Below, one piece after another: positions 8,343 to 16,126 of a stretch of DNA of 64,000 nt. The DNA is from Isoptericola halotolerans (GTDB taxonomy: Bacteria > Actinomycetota > Actinomycetes > Actinomycetales > Cellulomonadaceae): positions 124,001-188,000 of the forward strand of contig NZ_PVTX01000001.1 of NCBI RefSeq assembly GCF_003003075.1. The letters run 5' to 3'. The notes under the pieces were generated by a model, which was given only the letters and a program-made list of their open reading frames with translations, searched no databases and was not told the DNA's origin. The translations under genes and the position numbers were made by a program. Position 1 is the first letter of the stretch. Each line of letters begins with the position of its first letter.

Positions 8343-9539
8343 ATGAGCGCGGACGAGACCGTCGGGGTCGTGGGTGGCGGCATCGTGGGTCTCGCCGTCG
8401 CCCGGGAGCTCCTGCGGCGGCGGCCCGGCACCCGGGTGGTCGTCCTGGAGGCCGAGGACCGCCTGGGCGCGCACCAGACGGGCCACAACTCCGGTGTCGT
8501 GCACGCCGGGATCTACTACCGGCCGGGCAGCCTCAAGGCGCGCCTGTGCACGCGCGGTCGTGACCTGTTGCGGGAGTACTGCGCCGAGCACGGCCTGCCG
8601 TACGACGAGGTCGGCAAGCTCGTCGTGGCGGTCGACGCCGCGGAGCGCGGCCGGTTCGACGCCCTGGAGCGGACCGCCCGGGAGAACGGGGTGCCCGGTC
8701 TGCGCCGGCTCGAGGCGGCGGAGATCGCCGACGTCGAGCCGCACGCCGTCGGCGTTTCGGCCCTGCACTCGCCCCGGACCGCGATCACGGACTTCGGGGC
8801 CGTGTGCGCCCGGCTCGCCCGGGACGTGGAGGCGGCCGGCGGGCAGGTGCTGCTCGGTGCGCGGGTGACCGGCGTCCGGCGCGAGGGGGCCCGCGTCGTC
8901 GTCTCCTGCGGGGACGCCCGGCACCCGGTGGACCGCCTCGTGGTGTGCGGCGGCCTGCAGTCCGACCGCCTGGCCGGGCTGGTCGGCGGCGCGCGGGGCC
9001 CGGTGATCGTCCCGTTCCGCGGCGAGTACATGACGGTCCGCCCGGCCAAGCGCGACCTGGTGCGCGGCATGGTCTACCCGGTGCCCGACCCGCGCTACCC
9101 GTTCCTGGGCGTGCACTTCACCCGCACCGTGGCCGGCGAGCTGGAGGTCGGTCCCAACGCCGTCCTCGCCCTGGACCGGGGCGCCTACCGACGGCTCGCG
9201 ATGAGCCCGCGGGACACGGCAGCCGTGCTGGGGTGGCCCGGCTTCTGGCGGATGGCGGCCCGGCACTGGCGCACGGGCGTGCGGGAGATGTACGGCTCCG
9301 CCGTGACGTCCGCCTACCTGCGGACCGCGCAGCGGTACGTCCCCGCGATCGGCAGCGCCGACGTCGTGCGGGGGCGCACCGGCCTGCGCGCCCAGGCCGT
9401 CGAGCGCGACGGTTTCCTCGTGGACGACTTCGTCATCGAGACGTCCGACGGCGTCACGAGCGTGCGCAACGCGCCGTCGCCCGCCGCGACCTCGAGCCTG
9501 GCGATCGCGGAGCACGTGGTCGATCGCATGTATCTTTGA
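8343..9539 (+). CDS. lhgO: L-2-hydroxyglutarate oxidase (FAD)
   Basis: 398 residues, ATG 8343 preceded by GGAGGG. The N-terminal dinucleotide fold (VGVVGGGIVGLAVARELL) binds FAD, and the family signature HQTGHNSGVVHAGIYYRPGS is intact at about residues 44-63. The protein belongs to the DAO superfamily, and its length matches LhgO (YgaF). It should oxidise L-2-hydroxyglutarate to 2-oxoglutarate, passing electrons to the quinone pool or oxygen. It stands alone behind the 8219-8270 hairpin, and the next gene starts about 70 bases on. No csiD or gab genes are nearby, so the role is probably metabolite repair. Confidence 0.9.
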   Translation: MSADETVGVVGGGIVGLAVARELLRRRPGTRVVVLEAEDRLGAHQTGHNSGVVHAGIYYRPGSLKARLCTRGRDLLREYCAEHGLPYDEVGKLVVAVDAAERGRFDALERTARENGVPGLRRLEAAEIADVEPHAVGVSALHSPRTAITDFGAVCARLARDVEAAGGQVLLGARVTGVRREGARVVVSCGDARHPVDRLVVCGGLQSDRLAGLVGGARGPVIVPFRGEYMTVRPAKRDLVRGMVYPVPDPRYPFLGVHFTRTVAGELEVGPNAVLALDRGAYRRLAMSPRDTAAVLGWPGFWRMAARHWRTGVREMYGSAVTSAYLRTAQRYVPAIGSADVVRGRTGLRAQAVERDGFLVDDFVIETSDGVTSVRNAPSPAATSSLAIAEHVVDRMYL

Positions 9540-9611
9540 CCGGAGGCTCGAGCCTGGCTCCCGCCGACCCGTCGCCGTGCGGATCCGCCCCCGACACGGC
9601 AGGGTGGCGCC

Positions 9612-10640
9612 ATGTCACGGGCTGTGGACGACCCCGCGCCGGGTCCTGCCGTGGACGGGGCCGGTGCGTCGCGCACGAGTCCGGCACGTCGTCGTCTCGT
9701 CGTCGCGGCGCTCGTCGGGGTCGCGCCGGTCGTGGTCCTGGCGATCGTCGCCCCGACCACGGTGATGCCCTGGTTCCTGGGGATGCTGCCGGCCCTCGTG
9801 GCGGGCATCGCCTCCCTGCGGCGTGCCGCGGTGGTCGCCACCCTCACGGGGACGCTCGCGCTGGTGGCGCCGCTGGCCGGGTCGCAGGTGTGGTCGGCGA
9901 CGGTCCTCATGTCCGTGGTCGCCGCGGGCCTCGGGCTGGCGGCGGGTCGGGGATGGTCGTCCGGTGGGGCGCCGGCAGCCGCGACGCTGGCCGCGCTGAC
10001 CGTCGCGCCCCCCGCCCTCACGACGGCAGACCCTCGCACCCTGGAGGGCGCGCTGCCGATCGCCGCGCTGGTCCTCGCCGGCGGGCTGTGGACGGTGGCG
10101 ACGGCCACGGTCCTGACCCGCTCCGTGGAGCGGCGTCCGCGGGCGCCGATGAGCGGGCCGGAGACCGCCTGGTACACCGCCGCGCTCGTGGGCTTCACCG
10201 CCGTGGGGACCTGGTGGGCCATGACGTACTTCCCCGGCACCCACTCCTGGTGGCTGCTGCTGACCTTCTACATGGTGATGGTGCCGCGCACGGCAGACAT
10301 CACGGCGCGCGCTCTCGCCCGCGCCGCGGGCACGGTGCTCGGCGGGCTGGTGATCGTGACGCTGGTCGCCCTGGACGCGTCCGGCGGGGTGCTGACGGTC
10401 GCCGTCGTCGCCGGTGCCGTCGGGGGCGTCGTGGCCTATCTGGTGGCGCCGTACTGGGTCTACACCGCCTTTCTCACGCTCACCGTGGTCGGCCTCTCGG
10501 CCGGCGGGGCGCCGGTGGCGGGGGCGGAGGCGCGGGTGGGACTCACCCTCGTCGGTGCGGGGTCGGCCGCGGGCATCCTGCTGCTCGTCCGCGCCGTCGG
10601 GTCCCGGGCACGGCGCACGGGAGACGGGTCCCCGGGCTGA
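9612..10640 (+). CDS. FUSC-like integral membrane protein
   Basis: 342 residues, ATG 9612. After a disordered N-terminus of about 25 residues there are two bundles of hydrophobic helices joined by a short basic linker (TRSVERRPRAP). The second half contains WWLLLTFYMVMVPRTADITARALARAAGTVLGG, which resembles the FUSC (fusaric acid resistance-like, AaeB/YccS) module of aromatic-acid exporters. It is shorter than AaeB and lacks the large cytoplasmic domain. The substrate is unknown. The following LacI gene starts 33 bases downstream on the same strand and may be co-transcribed. Confidence 0.75.
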   Translation: MSRAVDDPAPGPAVDGAGASRTSPARRRLVVAALVGVAPVVVLAIVAPTTVMPWFLGMLPALVAGIASLRRAAVVATLTGTLALVAPLAGSQVWSATVLMSVVAAGLGLAAGRGWSSGGAPAAATLAALTVAPPALTTADPRTLEGALPIAALVLAGGLWTVATATVLTRSVERRPRAPMSGPETAWYTAALVGFTAVGTWWAMTYFPGTHSWWLLLTFYMVMVPRTADITARALARAAGTVLGGLVIVTLVALDASGGVLTVAVVAGAVGGVVAYLVAPYWVYTAFLTLTVVGLSAGGAPVAGAEARVGLTLVGAGSAAGILLLVRAVGSRARRTGDGSPG

Positions 10641-10672
10641 CCGGCGCTGATAATCTCCGGGTGTGATGAGCC

Positions 10673-11680
10673 ATGCGTGAGTCGACGGTGACGATCCACG
10701 ACGTCGCACGGCACGCGGGCGTCTCGGCCGCGACGGTCTCGAACTTCTTCAACTGGCCGGACAAGCTGTCGGAGCGGATGAAGGCCCGCGTCGACGACGC
10801 CGTCACCCAGCTCGGGTTCGTGCCCAACATGCCTGCGCGCCAGCTGCGCCGGCAGCGCAGCGGGATCGTCGGCCTGAGCGTCGTCAACGCCTCCAACCCC
10901 TTCTTCGCGGGGATCGCGACGGCGGTGGAGCAGGTCGCGGAGGAGGCCGGCCTCTCCGTGGTGGTGGGCTCCTCCCACGAGTCGGCGGACCGCCAGGAGA
11001 AGTTCCTGACCCTGTTCGAGCAGCTCCGGTTCGACGGCGTGGTGGTGGCGCCGTCGGACGACGAGCTGGAACCGCTGCGACAGCGCCGCGACCGCGGCAC
11101 CCCGGTGGTGCTGGTGGACCACGAGGACCCGGACGGACGGTTGTCCTCGGTGTCCCTGGACCACCGAGAGGGCGGGCGGATCGCCGCCGAGCACCTGGTC
11201 ACGGCCGGGCGCACGCGGCTGCTGTTCGCGGGCGGGCCGGAGGGCGTGCGCCAGGTCGCCCGCCGCCTCGAGGGCTGCCGCGAGGTGGTCACCGGCATCG
11301 CGGGCACACATCTCGAGGTCGCCCGGTCGGCGGACCTCGACCTCACCGACGGTGAGGAGATGGGCCGGTGGATCGCAGGGCTCGAGCCGGCGGAGCGCCC
11401 GGACGCGGTGTTCGCCGGCAACGACCTGCACGCCATCGGCCTGGTGAATGCCCTGGTCGGCGGCGGGGTGCGCGTGCCGGACGACGTCGCGGTGGTCGGC
11501 TACGACGACATCCCGTTCGCTGCGCGCGCGGCCGTCCCGCTGACGACGGTGCGCCAGCCGATCGCCGCGATGGGCCGGGCCGCGGCGCGGTTGCTGCTCG
11601 ACGAGATCGCCGAGCCCGGTCGCGAGCCCCGCGACGTCGTCTTCCCGCCGGAGCTGGTGGTCCGCGGCTCGGCGCCCTGA
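10673..11680 (+). CDS. LacI-family transcriptional regulator
   Basis: 335 residues. ATG 10673 gives the normal family N-terminus. The helix-turn-helix is TIHDVARHAGVSAATVSNFF (about residues 6-25), followed by the hinge and a periplasmic-binding-like sensor domain (SGIVGLSVVNASNPFF, later VVGYDDIPFAARAAVPLTTV). The recognition helix ends VSNFFNWPDKLSERM instead of the common VSRVLNG, so the operator may be unusual. The only sugar genes near it are the galactan locus at 1-8.2 kb, but two unrelated genes lie between, so regulation of that locus is only a guess. AT-rich GATAAT at 10649 could be its -10 box. Confidence 0.9.
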   Translation: MRESTVTIHDVARHAGVSAATVSNFFNWPDKLSERMKARVDDAVTQLGFVPNMPARQLRRQRSGIVGLSVVNASNPFFAGIATAVEQVAEEAGLSVVVGSSHESADRQEKFLTLFEQLRFDGVVVAPSDDELEPLRQRRDRGTPVVLVDHEDPDGRLSSVSLDHREGGRIAAEHLVTAGRTRLLFAGGPEGVRQVARRLEGCREVVTGIAGTHLEVARSADLDLTDGEEMGRWIAGLEPAERPDAVFAGNDLHAIGLVNALVGGGVRVPDDVAVVGYDDIPFAARAAVPLTTVRQPIAAMGRAAARLLLDEIAEPGREPRDVVFPPELVVRGSAP

Positions 11681-11738
11681 GTCTGCGGCACCGCTGCGGC
11701 CCCACCCTTCGCTGCGCCTCCGCCCCGCGGGTGTCTTC

Positions 11739-12653
11739 TCACGCGTGGGTGGGGTGCTCGTGGTCCGGGTGCGTGTCCGGCTCCACCTGGAACGTCGTGT
11801 GCTCCACGCCGAAGTGGTCGCGGACGCAGTCCTGCAGCTCGTCGAGGATGCGCCCGGCGTGCCCGTCGCGGAAGCACCCCGTGTCCACCACTACGTGCGC
11901 CGAGAGCTGGGGCAGCCCCGTCGCGATGAGGGAGGCGTGCACGTCGTGGATCTCGCGGACGTGGTCGACCCGCAGCAGGTGGGTCCGCACCTCGTCGAGG
12001 TCGAGCCCCGCCGGGGTGGACTCCAGCAGCACGGCCCCGGTCTCGCGCAGCAGGCGCACGGCGCGCGGCACGATGAGCGCACCGATCACGAGCGCCGCCA
12101 CGGTGTCGGCGTACAGCCAGCCGGTCGTGGTGATGACGACGGCGGCGACGATGACCGCCAGCGAGCCGAGGGCGTCGTTGAGCACCTCCAGGAACGCCGC
12201 CCGCAGGTTGAGGTTGGCGCTGCGGCGCGAGGCCAGCACGGCGAGCGCCGCCACGTTGCCGACCAGCCCGATCACACCGAAGACCACGAGCTCGTCGCCG
12301 GGGATCTCGGGCGGGTCCTGCAGTCGCTGCACCGCCTCGACGAGCACGAAGACGCCGACGGCGAGCAGCACCGCCGCCTGCGCGAGGGCCGCCAGCGCCT
12401 CCGCACGCCGGTAGCCCCAGGTGCGCTGCGGCGTCGGCGGGCGCAGGGCGACGTGCGCGGCGAAGAGCGCGATGCCCAGCCCGCCCGCGTCGACGAGCAG
12501 GTGCGCCGTGTCGACGAGCAGCGCCAGGCTGCCGGTCAGGACGGCGCCGACGACCTGGGCGACGACGATCGCGGCGGTGATGCCGAACGCGACGGCGAGC
12601 CGGCCGCGGTGGCCGCCCTCGGGTGGCGCGTGGCTGTGACCGGCGTGCCCCAT
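11739..12653 (-). CDS. Cation diffusion facilitator (CzcD/ZitB type)
   Basis: 304 residues. ATG at 12653 overlaps the upstream stop by one base (TGATG), indicating coupled translation. His-rich ends (HAGHSHAPPEGGH at the start; DTHPDHEHPTHA at the end) and six membrane helices fit the CDF family. The HxxxD-type zinc site of helix 2 is DTAHLLVDAGG and that of helix 5 is EVLNDALGSLAV. The cytoplasmic C-terminal domain runs from about residue 210. It should export Zn, Cd or a similar divalent ion in exchange for protons. It is last in a three-gene operon behind a CmtR-like sensor. Confidence 0.9.
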   Translation of the reverse strand: MGHAGHSHAPPEGGHRGRLAVAFGITAAIVVAQVVGAVLTGSLALLVDTAHLLVDAGGLGIALFAAHVALRPPTPQRTWGYRRAEALAALAQAAVLLAVGVFVLVEAVQRLQDPPEIPGDELVVFGVIGLVGNVAALAVLASRRSANLNLRAAFLEVLNDALGSLAVIVAAVVITTTGWLYADTVAALVIGALIVPRAVRLLRETGAVLLESTPAGLDLDEVRTHLLRVDHVREIHDVHASLIATGLPQLSAHVVVDTGCFRDGHAGRILDELQDCVRDHFGVEHTTFQVEPDTHPDHEHPTHA

Positions 12654-13339
12654 CAGTCGTGGTCCTCGACGAGCTCGCCCTCCCAGGCCTCCCGGCCCTC
12701 GTGCACCGCGAACGCGGCCACGACGAACCCGGCGAGCGGGTCGAACCAGGCCTGACCCGTCCACCAGAACGCGAGCAGGCCGGCGAGCGTCGCCACCGAC
12801 AGCCAGACGCAGACGCGGGTCTCGGCGGCGTCCGCGAGCACGAGCGGATCGCCGAGCGCCCGGCCGACGCGGTACTTGGCGGCGGCCAGCACCGGCATGA
12901 TCACGAGCGAGGCGACGAGCACGCCGAGCGCGAGCGGCGAGGTCTCCGGCACGGCCCCGGTGACGAGCGCGCGGATGCCCTCGGCGGTGACCCAGGCCGC
13001 GAGCAGGAAGAACGTGGCGGCGACGGCGCGCAGCGTGCGGTGCTCGCGGCGGAGCTCGGCCGGGTCGGGCTCGCTCGGGTCGGGCTCGTCGGCCCCGGCG
13101 GAGCCCCGCCCGGCAGCGCGGCGCCGGAGCCGCGCGGCCAGCCGCATCGCGACCAGCACGGCGGCGGCGGTCTCGATCCCGGAGTCGATGCCGAACCCGA
13201 TGACGGAGACCAGACCGGCCGCGACGCCGGCGCCGATCGCGACGACGCCCTCGACCACGTTGTAGGCGATGGTCAGACGCGCCAGGCGCAGGCCGCGCCG
13301 GGTGAGGGCCGTCGTCGTCGGCGTGGCGGTGGCGCTCAT
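12653..13339 (-). CDS. Cation transporter, second CDF-like protein
   Basis: 228 residues; its ATG (13339) overlaps the stop of the metal sensor gene by four bases (ATGA). About five to six helices. The helix-2 motif is GFGIDSGIETAAA, with a D-x-x-x-E pair where ordinary CDFs have D/H-x-x-x-D. A charged loop (DEPDPSEPDPAELRREHR) separates the two halves, and a final segment (WFDPLAGFVVAAFAVHEG) matches CDF helix 6. There is no cytoplasmic C-terminal domain. This compact type is frequent beside CmtR-like regulators in actinobacteria. It presumably exports Cd, Pb or Zn; the metal is inferred from the regulator. Confidence 0.82.
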   Translation of the reverse strand: MSATATPTTTALTRRGLRLARLTIAYNVVEGVVAIGAGVAAGLVSVIGFGIDSGIETAAAVLVAMRLAARLRRRAAGRGSAGADEPDPSEPDPAELRREHRTLRAVAATFFLLAAWVTAEGIRALVTGAVPETSPLALGVLVASLVIMPVLAAAKYRVGRALGDPLVLADAAETRVCVWLSVATLAGLLAFWWTGQAWFDPLAGFVVAAFAVHEGREAWEGELVEDHD

Positions 13340-13704
13340 GCCGCGGTCTCGCGCTCCTCGTGCGACGGCGCCCCGGACGCGCAGGTGCAGTCGGGCCCGC
13401 AGCAGTCGGGGTCGACGGCGAGGGTGAGGCGCAGGAGGTCGCCGAGCGCGTGGGCGAGGGCGGGGTCGCACAGCCGGTACTCGGTCCGGCGGCCGTCGCG
13501 CCGGGTGGTGACGAGCCCGCAGCCGCGCAGGCAGGCGAGCTGGTTGGACATCACCTGACGCGACACGCCGAGCCCGTCGGCGAGGTCGGCGGGGTAGGCC
13601 GGACCGTCACGCAGCGCGAGCATGATGCGCGTCCGGGTCGGGTCGCCGAGCGCGTGCCCGAGGCGGGCGAGCGCAGCGGTGTGGGTCAGCGTCACGGTCT
13701 CCAT
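13336..13704 (-). CDS. cmtR: ArsR/SmtB metal sensor, CmtR-like
   Basis: 122 residues from ATG 13704; an upstream ATG (13728) adds eight residues, but the shorter form matches the length of mycobacterial CmtR. The winged helix contains VSRQVMSNQLACLRGCGLV. The CxxxC pair in CLRGC matches the Cys57/Cys61 ligands of Mycobacterium tuberculosis CmtR, and a Cys-rich tail (CCGPDCTC) could supply the third ligand (Cys102 in CmtR). CmtR releases DNA on Cd(II) or Pb(II). Here it starts an overlapping operon with two cation exporters, so it is most likely a Cd/Pb-responsive repressor of its own operon. The AT-richer TGAATACATGAG just upstream is the likely promoter/operator region. Confidence 0.85.
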   Translation of the reverse strand: METVTLTHTAALARLGHALGDPTRTRIMLALRDGPAYPADLADGLGVSRQVMSNQLACLRGCGLVTTRRDGRRTEYRLCDPALAHALGDLLRLTLAVDPDCCGPDCTCASGAPSHEERETAA

Positions 13705-13755
13705 GAGGACGACAGTACAGCCACTCATGTATTCAGGGAAGCGTGTACCGCACAG

Positions 13756-14649
13756 CTATCGAGGGAGCACCTCGGCCAGCCAGTCGATCGTGGGCGCCAG
13801 GAGCTCGGCGTCGAACCGCGGGTCGGAGTGCTCCGCGCCCTCCAGCCACGTCACCCAGGGCTCGACCCCGCGGGCGCGCAGCGCATCGACGAGCAGGTGC
13901 GACTGCCCGGGCGCGACGGTGCAGTCGGCCGTGCCGTGGGCGATCGCCACCGCAGGCAGCGGCGGGGCGCCGTCGTCACCTCCGGCACCGCCGTCGCCGT
14001 CGCCGACGCCGTCCGCGGCGAGGTGCGGCAGCGGGCCGGCGAGCGCGGCGAGGTCGGGCGCGGTGCGCACGGGCGAGCCCACGTAGCGCGACTCGGGCGA
14101 GTCGTCGGCGGAGTGCGACGACGGGGCGCAGCCGATCTGGGCCGCATGGTCGTCCATCGCCAGGAAGTCGGTCGGACCGAACCAGTCGACCACCGCGGCG
14201 ATCGGCGCCGTCGGCCCGGGCGCGTCCGGAGCGGCCGGGTCGTCCCAGGGTGCGAGGCGTCCGGAGAGCGCCCCGACGACGCAGGCGATGTTCGCCCCGG
14301 CGGACTCGCCCCAGAGCACGATCCGGTCTGGGTCGATCCGCGCCTCGGCGGCGTGCCGCCGCAGGTGGCCGACGGCGGCACGGGTGTCGTCGACGGCGGC
14401 CGGGAACGGGGCCTCGCCCGACATCCGGTAGTCGATGCTCGCGACGGCGAACCCGGCGGCGAGCAGCGCCGCGACCTTGGGGGCCACCATCTCGCGCGAG
14501 CCGTAGTACCAGCCACCACCGTGCACGAACACGACCACCGGTGCGGGCCCGGTGGGCGCGTCGGGCAGCCACAGGTCGAGCCGCTGGCTGGGGGAGTCGG
14601 CGGCGTAGGCGACGTCGGCGACGGTGGGCGGTGGAGCGTCGATGGTCAC
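13756..14649 (-). CDS. Alpha/beta hydrolase, HSL/esterase type
   Basis: 297 residues. Its ATG overlaps the stop of the sigma-factor gene by four bases, so the two are translationally coupled. Oxyanion-hole motif HGGGWYYGS (about residue 43), nucleophile elbow GESAGAN (about residue 115) and the late acid and His in IAHGTADCTV and EGAEHSD identify a carboxylesterase or acyl hydrolase of the hormone-sensitive-lipase type. No signal peptide, so it acts in the cytoplasm. Substrate unknown. Its tie to a sigma factor and a nearby butyrolactone-type circuit makes hydrolysis of a signal or secondary metabolite conceivable, but nothing in the sequence proves that. Confidence 0.87.
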   Translation of the reverse strand: MTIDAPPPTVADVAYAADSPSQRLDLWLPDAPTGPAPVVVFVHGGGWYYGSREMVAPKVAALLAAGFAVASIDYRMSGEAPFPAAVDDTRAAVGHLRRHAAEARIDPDRIVLWGESAGANIACVVGALSGRLAPWDDPAAPDAPGPTAPIAAVVDWFGPTDFLAMDDHAAQIGCAPSSHSADDSPESRYVGSPVRTAPDLAALAGPLPHLAADGVGDGDGGAGGDDGAPPLPAVAIAHGTADCTVAPGQSHLLVDALRARGVEPWVTWLEGAEHSDPRFDAELLAPTIDWLAEVLPR

Positions 14650-15212
14650 GGCCCGACGCTACCGTGACGCTGCAGGTGGTGGCGCAGCTCCCGGCGGGCG
14701 CGGTGCAGGCGCGACTTGACGGTGCCGACGGGGACCCGCAGCGCCGCGGCGACCTCGGCCTCGGGCAGGTCGTCGACCAGGGCGAGGCGCGCCACCTGGC
14801 TCTCGACAGGGCCGAGGCGGGCCAGCGCGTCGACGAGCGCCAGCCGGTCCGCGACCCCTGGTGCGTGGTCGGGCACCACGTGCACGTCAGCCGTGGCGGC
14901 GGACGCGGCGTGCACGACCAGGCGGTCCTGGCGCAGGCAGCGGCGCCGCTCGTTGGCGCAGAGCCGGCTCGCGACTCCCCGGAGCCAGGGCCACGCGGTG
15001 GTCTCGACGCGCACGCTCGCGCGCCGTCGCCACAGGATGGCGAAGACGTCGGCGGCGACCCCGGCGGGGTCCGCCCGCGCGACCCCCCGCAGACCGGCGG
15101 CCACGGTGCGCAGGACCCGCTCGTGGTAACGGCGGAAGAGCAGCGAGAAGGCGTGCTGGTCGTCGGTGCGCACCCGTGCCCAGAGCTCGGGGTCCGTCGC
15201 GTCGGGACGCAT
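14646..15212 (-). CDS. RNA polymerase sigma factor, ECF-like sigma-70
   Basis: 188 residues. Region 2 is ELWARVRTDDQHAFSLLFRRYHERV to about FAILWRRR; region 4 is DLPEAEVAAALRVPVGTVKSRLHRARREL near the C-terminus. Regions 1 and 3 are absent, as in ECF-type factors. No anti-sigma gene is adjacent; the next gene in the operon is the esterase, overlapping by four bases. A 20-bp palindrome at 15304-15323 lies about 92 bases upstream of the start and has a near-copy in front of the TetR receptor gene, so this sigma factor is probably a target of that repressor. Confidence 0.88.
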   Translation of the reverse strand: MRPDATDPELWARVRTDDQHAFSLLFRRYHERVLRTVAAGLRGVARADPAGVAADVFAILWRRRASVRVETTAWPWLRGVASRLCANERRRCLRQDRLVVHAASAATADVHVVPDHAPGVADRLALVDALARLGPVESQVARLALVDDLPEAEVAAALRVPVGTVKSRLHRARRELRHHLQRHGSVGP

Positions 15213-15303
15213 GGCGGGCCTCCTGCGGGGATGTCGCGGCGGCCGCCCGGTGCGGCGCGCACACCCAGCGTGCAGGGCGCGGCGCCGGACCGCAAGGGTT
15301 TCG

Positions 15304-15323
15304 CTGACCTTCTGGTAGGTCAG
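15304..15323. promoter_or_regulatory. Operator copy 1 (upstream of the sigma-factor gene)
   Basis: CTGACCTTCTGGTAGGTCAG; read on the minus strand it is CTGACCTACCAGAAGGTCAG. Outer arms CTGACC/GGTCAG are perfectly inverted. It differs from the copy at 16107-16126 only in the variable centre, 17 of 20 positions being equal on the matching strand. The 20-22 bp size is normal for butyrolactone-receptor operators. Confidence 0.7.
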
Positions 15324-15342
15324 TCAGCCCGACGCGGCCGAC

Positions 15343-15933
15343 TCACCGCGCCCGGACGCCGTCGAGCAGGGTGCGCCAGAGGTCGTCGAGCCGGTCGACC
15401 GGGTCGACCGGGTCGGCCACGCGCCGCGCGAGCTCCTGCATGCCCAGGAACGTGGCGACGAGCTGCCAGGCGAGGGCGTCGACGTCGATCCCGGCGCGGA
15501 CCTCGCCCGCCCCGACCGCACGGTCGAGGCAGCGGCGGACCACGGCGATCCAGCTCGTGAAGGGGTCCGGGAGCTCGGTCTCCGGGCCCTGGCGGGTCAG
15601 CCGGACGGCCGCCCGCAGCACGACGTCGTCGCGGAACCGGCCCACCACCTCCACGGAGAGCTGCTGCAGGGCGTCCAGGCCGGTCAAGCCGTCCTCGTCG
15701 AGCGACCGCAGGATGGGCTCCCAGACGTCGGCGCCTGCACGTGCCACCTCGGCGGCCAGCTCCGCCTTCGACGCGAAGTGGAAGTAGACCGATCCCTTGG
15801 TGAGCCGCAAGCGGTCGGCAATGCGCGCGACAGAGGTCGCGGAATAGCCGTGGGCGTCGAACTCCTCCGCGGCGGTCTGCAAGATCGCCGCGCGGGTCGC
15901 TGCCTTCTGTCGTTGTCGTGATGTTGCGGCCAC
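15343..15933 (-). CDS. TetR-family regulator, ScbR/ArpA-like butyrolactone receptor
   Basis: 196 residues. N-terminal helix-turn-helix RAAILQTAAEEFDAHGYSATS followed by IADRLRLTKGSVYFHFASKAELA; the KGSVYFHF recognition stretch is characteristic of ArpA/ScbR-type receptors. The ligand domain contains WQLVATFLGMQELARRV, matching the conserved Trp-containing segment of that subfamily. It lies directly downstream of an AfsA-like synthase gene on the same strand. A 20-bp palindrome at the end of the synthase gene and another before the sigma-factor gene are its likely binding sites. The expected behaviour is repression released by a small diffusible lactone. Ligand class is inferred from family and neighbour. 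Confidence 0.82.
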   Translation of the reverse strand: MAATSRQRQKAATRAAILQTAAEEFDAHGYSATSVARIADRLRLTKGSVYFHFASKAELAAEVARAGADVWEPILRSLDEDGLTGLDALQQLSVEVVGRFRDDVVLRAAVRLTRQGPETELPDPFTSWIAVVRRCLDRAVGAGEVRAGIDVDALAWQLVATFLGMQELARRVADPVDPVDRLDDLWRTLLDGVRAR

Positions 15934-16106
15934 CGATGTTTCCTTCGCTGCCGGCCGGTGCGGGGACGCCTGGAATGGCGGCGTTCCTCCCCGGACCGTA
16001 GCGCGATCGGAATGGTCGCTCCTCGTGGCGCGCGGGACGATTTCGCGGAACGCCCGGCCGCCGGTCCCGCATTGTCGGACCTACCGGGGTGAATGGGCAG
16101 AATTCA

Positions 16107-16126
16107 CTGACCCAACAGAAGGTCAG
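16107..16126. promoter_or_regulatory. Operator copy 2 (between AfsA-like and TetR genes)
   Basis: CTGACCCAACAGAAGGTCAG, with flanking bases extending the inverted arms to ACTGACC/GGTCAGT. It ends one base before the AfsA-like stop codon and sits 174 bases upstream of the TetR start, where it could control the receptor gene. Confidence 0.7.

Noticed and set aside
11700-11752. CCCCACCC/GGGTGGGG pair as a terminator between LacI and CDF genes
   Set aside because: Arms are only 8 bp with a loop of more than 35 bases, and one lies within the CDF coding end.
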